DNA from: Ifrita kowaldi
Lineage: Eukaryota > Chordata > Aves > Passeriformes > Cinclosomatidae
Assembly (NCBI GenBank): GCA_013398055.1
Contig: VZRS01001496.1
Location: forward strand, 6,266-70,265
Direction: 5' to 3'
DNA length: 64,000 bases
The translations under genes and the position numbers were made by a program. Positions 58,416 through 64,000 of this stretch are shown piece by piece. Below the pieces are notes generated by a model. The model searched no databases. It was not told the DNA's origin and saw only the letters and a program-made list of their open reading frames with translations. How positions within the stretch are numbered: position 1 is the stretch's first letter; every line of letters begins with the position of its first letter.

Positions 58416-61400
58416 GTAGTTCATGGTAGTCTGGCGGGGACAGGAGCCACACAGAGTGTGGGGACCTGTTATTTTCTCTGTTTAATTATCAGAGGGTTTT
58501 ACTGCACTTTCAGCTTGCTGTCCCTTTGTGAGGAGGTGTCGGGCTGTTCCCCTCGCCTGCTCCTAGAGGCACAGGCTGGGAAGTCCCAGCAGATCCCCAC
58601 ATCTGGGGACAGGGTAGTGAAGACAGAGGGATGTGAGGAGCCGATTCATAGTGCTCTGCTCTGACAGTGGGTAAGGACATTACAAAGCAGCTAGGATGTT
58701 TTTGATTTTGCGGAACGTACAAGAAGCATTTTTGAGCCTTTTTTCCCTCCTAGCCAGACCATAAGGCTGACAGCCATAGTTGCAGGATAACCTACAAACT
58801 GCACTTGGAAAACTGATGTATGAAACACATTAACTTGTTTTAATGCCTTTCTGTTGCTTCTGAGTACCACTGGGATGCCTAATAAATACTGTAGGAATTG
58901 GAGTCCCCAGACTATGCAGGGAAAGGGAGACCTTTCCAAACCTATGAGTCAGAGCTAGTCTCTGAAAGGAGCAGCCAGTGCCCACCCCGGAGCGTGCCCA
59001 GCTCCAGCCTTTCTGCAATGGCAGTTTAATTTCTCACAGAAATAGAACAATTTGCATTTCTGGAGACCCTTTGGCACACGGGGCTGGAGCACTGCAGTGG
59101 GCGTTGATGAACCATTTCTCATTGCTCATCTATTGGTAAGGGACCGAATGGTGGTTTTTTCCAGAGGAGAAAATGAAACATGAATTATCCAAGTGTCTTG
59201 CTGAGATGCTCCCAAGCACAAGGAAGGCAGGTCTGATATAAAACTTAAAAGTCCAGCATGCTTCTGCTTAGTGTGGTCGAGAGTGGGAGATGCTCCTGCT
59301 TCTTAGAAGAGAGCAAATGCAAACAAAAGGAGGGGTTTGTTTTTTTCTTTTTTAAACCAAGGATGGGCAAAGATAAAGAAAATGCAGTAGGAAGGGTGTA
59401 AATGTTCTGTGTTTTACTTGAGATAAAGCTCCTTGTTGTTTGCTGGTGCTCACAAAGCTAATTGACAGATTACATGATGATAAGAAGGAGTTTAATGAAA
59501 TCTGCTGATACTCTTTAGAGGATGTGGAATTTGCATGTGCAGTTAAATGAGGCTAGAGGTTTAGCTGCTCTGTGCTAACTGGGGGACTCTGGAAACATTT
59601 GCATTCCTGGTATCTTGTTTCTACATCATTTCATCGATGACAAGAAGCTCTGCTGTGGCAGGGAGCTGTGGCTGAAGGGAGCAGAGTCCATCAGTCATCA
59701 CAAGCAGGGAGGGTTCCTGGCTAGAGTTGCTCAGCTGCCTTGGTGGCACCTGAGCTCCTGTAAATCCTCACCAGGTGGCACTCGGTGAGTCATCTCTGGC
59801 TGGCAAATACAGGATGGGAGAGGAACCATCCTAGGGAGGGGAGAGGAGCTCAGCCCACCTGCTACACCTCGGCTGAAAACTTGTGGATAACCAGGAGCAT
59901 CTCTGCCTCTGCTATCTCTAACTTGGTTAACCTCTGCTGGGCAAGGAGCATTTAGTGCTGTCAGCAGCAACAGTAAACTGATCTGGGGTTAGTGCTGCTG
60001 AGGCTAGTTGTGGTTTTGGGAAGAGGTGCTTTAGCTTAGCCAGCTAGGCCAGCATGCAGGCTTTTATCAGGGATCCAGAATTAAAATAATCGCCCATCAG
60101 CAATGGACAGATTTGTTCTCTGGAGGCTTCTTCTAAGTCCATTGCCACCTTACATGGCTTTTCCTCTTGGGTTTCTGAGCTGAAGCTGATGGGGACTGAC
60201 AAGCCCTGATTATGCAAAGTACCAGAGGCAACGGGCTGCCGGCTTGGGATTCGGTTTGTCTTGCTTCCTGCCATTTTGTGTGTTATTAGGGAGCCACTGG
60301 AAAAAGTAGGTCCTGCTTATCCAAAAATAAACGTGTTGTCCTGATGGTAACTGCAGAGAAGGGCTGTGCAAGAGCCACTCGCTGTCTGCTCCCCCTGCGC
60401 CGCGGGGCCTGGGCTGGGCAGCAGTGACCCCTGATACCGGGGTGCCCACAGCCTGGCTGCGCCCACGCTCAAGGAGTGCGGAGACTATTTATGCGTCTTT
60501 TTGTGAGAAACCACCGTTTCCATAGCAACCATGAGCATCACATGGTAACCCTGGCTCTGCAGCGTGTGAGCCCGCAAGGCGCCTCGCTGCACCCCGTGCT
60601 CCGGCCCTGCGACGCCCTGACGCCTGGCAGGGTCCCTGGGGAGCCTGGATCCCCGAGGGGCTGCAGCAGCCGGTGCTCATGACCGGGGGCACTGAGAGCT
60701 GCCAAAAACATGCCCTGGGTGGTGGGATGGGAGGAAGTGTGGAGGGAGAGCAGTGGGATGTGGAGGCGAGCGGGAGCAGATGCCAGGCTTTCAGACCAGG
60801 CTGCGCTGGACAAGGCATCCTCCCCAGGCTGGGGTTTGGCCAGGGCTTAGTCAAGGGGAATCTGTTCCTACAGGGAGGTGCCCGCAGTAGCTGAGTCCCG
60901 GGTCAGGGTCCCTCCTTTGCTAGCCATCCTAATGCAGGTGAGTCTCTCCCCTCTGCATCTGACTCCAGCAGCCCCTCTGTCTTGAGTGTAGTCTCTGCAC
61001 AGGTCTGCTTTAACCCTTATTTCAGGAGGTTTCTGGGCTGTCCCCACTGCTAAGGGTTGAGCTGTGCCCTCTGGTCATGCTGGAGTGAGTGACAGAGCCC
61101 CGTCCTTGAAGTGTGCAGGATGCAGAATCAATACCCTGAGGCATGAAATGTGATTGCTCTCCCTTGAGTTCCTACAAACTGTATTAAAACAGTCACAATA
61201 TATCAATCTATTTTTTAAAAATGTATTTTTATTCAAATCAGCACATGTTTGCAATTAAACCCTGCTACATGATGTAGTGTGAATAATTAGAAAAATTCAT
61301 GTGCTTAACGGGATTCTTGCATTTGTAGGGAAGGAACGATGCTACTCCCAGAATTGCAGTGTGGCTCCCTCTAAACTTGGCAGTGCCCTTCCCTCATCTC

Positions 61401-61985
61401 CCCCGAGGCAGTTTGGGGCATGGAGGGCTTGTCTCCGCTGCGCGCTCAGATCTGTCCTTTGCTCTCTGGATCTATTTGCCTGTAATTTCTGTTGCTTGCC
61501 TTTTGTTCCCACTTCAAACAGGCAGTAGGTCAAAAAGTCACTGTCTGGATTTTAGTGCCACGCTTGAGTCTCTTGTTTTTGCTCCGCCATCAGGTGGGTG
61601 CTGTGCTGCCTGGTGTGGTGCAGGTAGGGGCTGCAGAGGCACACCTGGAGACTTGGCCCTACTGTTGTTCTCCCTGGAGGGCATTGCCTGTCTCTCCTGG
61701 CTTCCCTCTGCCAGAGAGCACTGCTTTTCCTGATGTGTTCATCAGGCTGTTTTCTTGCTTGGTTCTATTTATATAAATGATACCTTGATGATTAGGTGAG
61801 GAGATGGGAACATCTGGCAGCTTTCCCCCTAGCCCAGAGCTCGTGAGCCTTGGGAATTCAGCAAGACATCTCTGGCAATTTCCTCCCCATGGCGGCAGAA
61901 AGCTGAGAGGTTCTTTTCAAAAACACCATCTCCGTCCATTGAGAGGGCACTGTTGTTGTGTGACTGTACCTTTCTTAGTCCTGGC
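58416..61985. other. Intergenic with a possible regulatory block
   Basis: No gene is recognised. The interval 59440-59570 has CTAATTGACAGATTACATGA and neighbouring ATTTGCAT (octamer-like, about 59528-59535), which suggests a regulatory element. A GC-rich part at about 60390-60660 has moderate CpG. Confidence 0.4.
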
Positions 61986-61987
61986 AA

Positions 61988-62135
61988 ACACAGAATCCCA
62001 GAATGGTTTGGGTTAGAAAAGACCTTAAAGATCATCTCGTTCCAGTTCCCTGCCATGGGCAGGGACACCTTTCACTAGTCCAGGTTTCTCCAAGCCCTGT
62101 CCAGCCTGACCCCTTGGGCACTTCTATCAAGAAGT
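61988..62135 (-). mobile_element. CR1 LINE 3'-end fragment
   Basis: It contains ACACAGAATCCCAGAATGGT, GGGTTAGAAAAGACCTTAAA, ATGGGCAGGGACACCTTTCA and CTAGTCCAGGTTTCTCCAAG. Minus orientation, truncated, little diverged. Confidence 0.95.
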
Positions 62136-64000
62136 CAACCCCAGTCAATGAGCAACTTGCCTGCTTTACACTGGGGGAAATTGTGTGAAGTTGGGCATTT
62201 GGGGTGCTAAGGTTGAGCCTCATCTGCACTGAGGCTCTGTCTCCCCCTTGTTGTTCTCCACAACCTCTCCTCTCTGTGCTGACACATGCAGCAGCCACGT
62301 GCAGGATCTCTCCTGCTCCCCTGCTCATGCCACACACAATCTTGTTCTGATTTTCAAGGCTCCAATAAAGCGTGTCAAAATGCATCAAAGGCTCAGTGCA
62401 GAAGTGAAGCAAATTGACTCTGTAGAGGATTTAGGGAATGGAGGGAGTTGGGATAAACCCTGAACCAAACAGGAACTGCAGGGAAGGTGAAGCATGGTAG
62501 AGGTGGCAGATGTGCAGCACAGCTGGAGGGACGCGGACCATCTTTGATTTGGCAGGAGAATGGGAAAAACTGAAAATAGCGCACACATCCTCTGGAGATG
62601 TGGTTCATAGGGAGTTCTTTGTGGGTAGGGACACGCTGCCATGACCTCTGGGACACGGGATTATCTGGGCTCCGTTGCATTGCCCTTGCTCCACCTCTCT
62701 GGGACTATGGAGGGCCAGCAAGGAAATTCAGGTGCTGGTACAAGCTGAGGCTGCAGATCTCATGGCTGTGAATTTGGGCTCTTGCATCAGCTCAGGGTGG
62801 GCTGCAGAGAATCCTGTCGTTACCATGGGATGGATTGTCCTGTCCTGTCTGTGGCTGCCAGGGAGAGCCAGCAGCACAGAATTGCCCCGGGCTGCCTCAT
62901 CCCAGCCCTTTTCCGGGCTGCTGTGGCCTCCAGCACCCCGACTGTCTCAAGGCAATAAAAGCAGGAGGAGAATTGCCCTCATGGAACAGGCTCAGCCATT
63001 GTCTTGTCGTGCTGGGAAATCAGGCACTTCAAAAGGCAGTTTTGCATTTCTTCAGATGCCTCGATGTAAGTGCAGTGACAGAGTTGCTCAAAGCACATTA
63101 ATTATTAGTAAAGGCTTTTTTTCTTTTTATTGCAAGACAAATTAAACAACAGACGAAAACAGGAGGTGTTACATGAGATGTTAATCCACGGGAGAGTGAC
63201 AGCAGCAAAAGCCACAAATAATTCATAACGTGAAAATCAGGACATTTAATTTTTGGCTTGTTGTTTGCATTTGGTGTTCGTGCGTGTGCTCAGTTGCCAC
63301 TTCTCTTGTGCTCCAGTATGGAGATTTCAAAAGCTGTTAATTTTGGAAAAGGTGATTATAGGCCTTTAAGAGTAAATCAGATAAGGGACCACAATTTTTT
63401 TGTTTCCTCTTGACTGGAAAAAAACAAGTTGCTGAATCCGGTGTTTCCTATGGCACTCCTTGTCCTTGATTGGGCAGTAGAAAAAAGGAAAGTGTACAGG
63501 AATTCCTGGTGCACTGCAACCAACAGGTGATGGACCGAACGCCTTGGGGAGCAGACTCCAACTATTCTGTGCTTCCATGAGCCCTCCCCAGGGCAGCCCT
63601 AGTGCAGGACGAGGAAGGAGATTACAGCAGCATTTATCAGAAACATGATGGGAAGTGTTCTGCTGCTGCTGCCACTGCCGTGAGAGCAGGGCCCAAGTGC
63701 TGTGGCAGCAGCAAAGGGCAGCAGCAATCTGCACCTGCTGCTGGAGCTCCAGTCCTGACTGAGGTCCTGGAGCTGTTTTACTGGGTCTGGATCCCAAAAC
63801 CACTTACTGCAGGGGCACTTCCACCGCTCTCCCGTGTGGCAGGGACACATTCAGTACATGACCCCATCTGGGGGGATTCAGGTGGTGCAAAGCATTTCCT
63901 TAGAAAGGAATTTGGCTTTGCATATGTTTCTGATGTCAGCTGTGGGTTGCTATCCTCTAAAATTTAGTGCAGCTTAGCACCTTTCTGGACATTGCCAAAA
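62136..64000. other. Intergenic right edge
   Basis: No gene is recognised. AT-rich sequence at 63090-63250 has TTAATTATTAG and similar cores. A weak CR1-like end may lie at 63545-63580 but is too decayed to call. Confidence 0.45.

Noticed and set aside
63545..63580. Possible CR1 tail (TCCAACTATTCTGTGCTTCC)
   Set aside because: It resembles a CR1 end but lacks supporting upstream consensus, so it is too short to call.
30926..64000. ZMAT4 or TCIM, human neighbours on this side of SFRP1
   Set aside because: No frame resembles either protein as I know it; they presumably lie beyond the window.
1..64000. CRISPR arrays, operons, prokaryotic mobile elements, tRNA or rRNA genes
   Set aside because: None was seen. 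The window is clearly vertebrate, with spliced genes and CR1 elements.

Overview
The window is vertebrate nuclear DNA and most likely avian. The reasons are several truncated CR1 retrotransposon 3' ends of the bird type, small introns, CpG-island promoters, and a GOLGA7-SFRP1 gene order matching the human 8p11 block (I recall this block lying on a microchromosome in chicken). No species is named, because nothing in the sequence fixes one. Only two protein-coding genes can be supported, and both were recognised by translating exons and checking splice sites.

Left part (1-15 kb): GOLGA7 lies on the minus strand. It has four coding exons between 5055 and 2392 giving exactly 137 codons, a 3'UTR running left to about 1.6, 0.8 or 0.2 kb, and a CpG-island promoter at about 4.7-5.4 kb. 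About 9.5 kb of intergenic DNA follows. It holds a 116-bp foldback, two CR1 fragments, a perfect DR1 nuclear-receptor motif and a possible old LTR or transcript 3' end.

Middle (15-31 kb): SFRP1 lies on the plus strand in three coding exons (about 15055-15682, 20799-20876, 27116-27438). It encodes the secreted Wnt antagonist with a frizzled cysteine-rich domain and a netrin-like domain. The mature part is intact. The N-terminus is compromised by an ambiguous base at 15188 in a GC-rich stretch. The 3'UTR probably reaches about 30.9 kb.

Right part (31-64 kb): this is SFRP1 3' flank with no recognisable gene. It contains three CpG-rich islands (about 38.0-38.4, 44.75-45.2 and 52.9-53.4 kb, the last with a 146-base gap), each directly beside a CR1 fragment. 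It also contains AT-rich blocks that look like conserved non-coding elements, a 13-bp minisatellite, and two exon-like segments with good splice sites but no recognised protein.

The two genes are divergent and functionally separate: GOLGA7 is a subunit of a Golgi protein palmitoyltransferase, and SFRP1 is an extracellular Wnt modulator. I found no clearly new biological system. The best leads are the foldback element, the 207-nt phase-symmetric exon candidate at 43.65-43.85 kb, the CR1/CpG-island juxtapositions and the damaged SFRP1 signal-peptide region.
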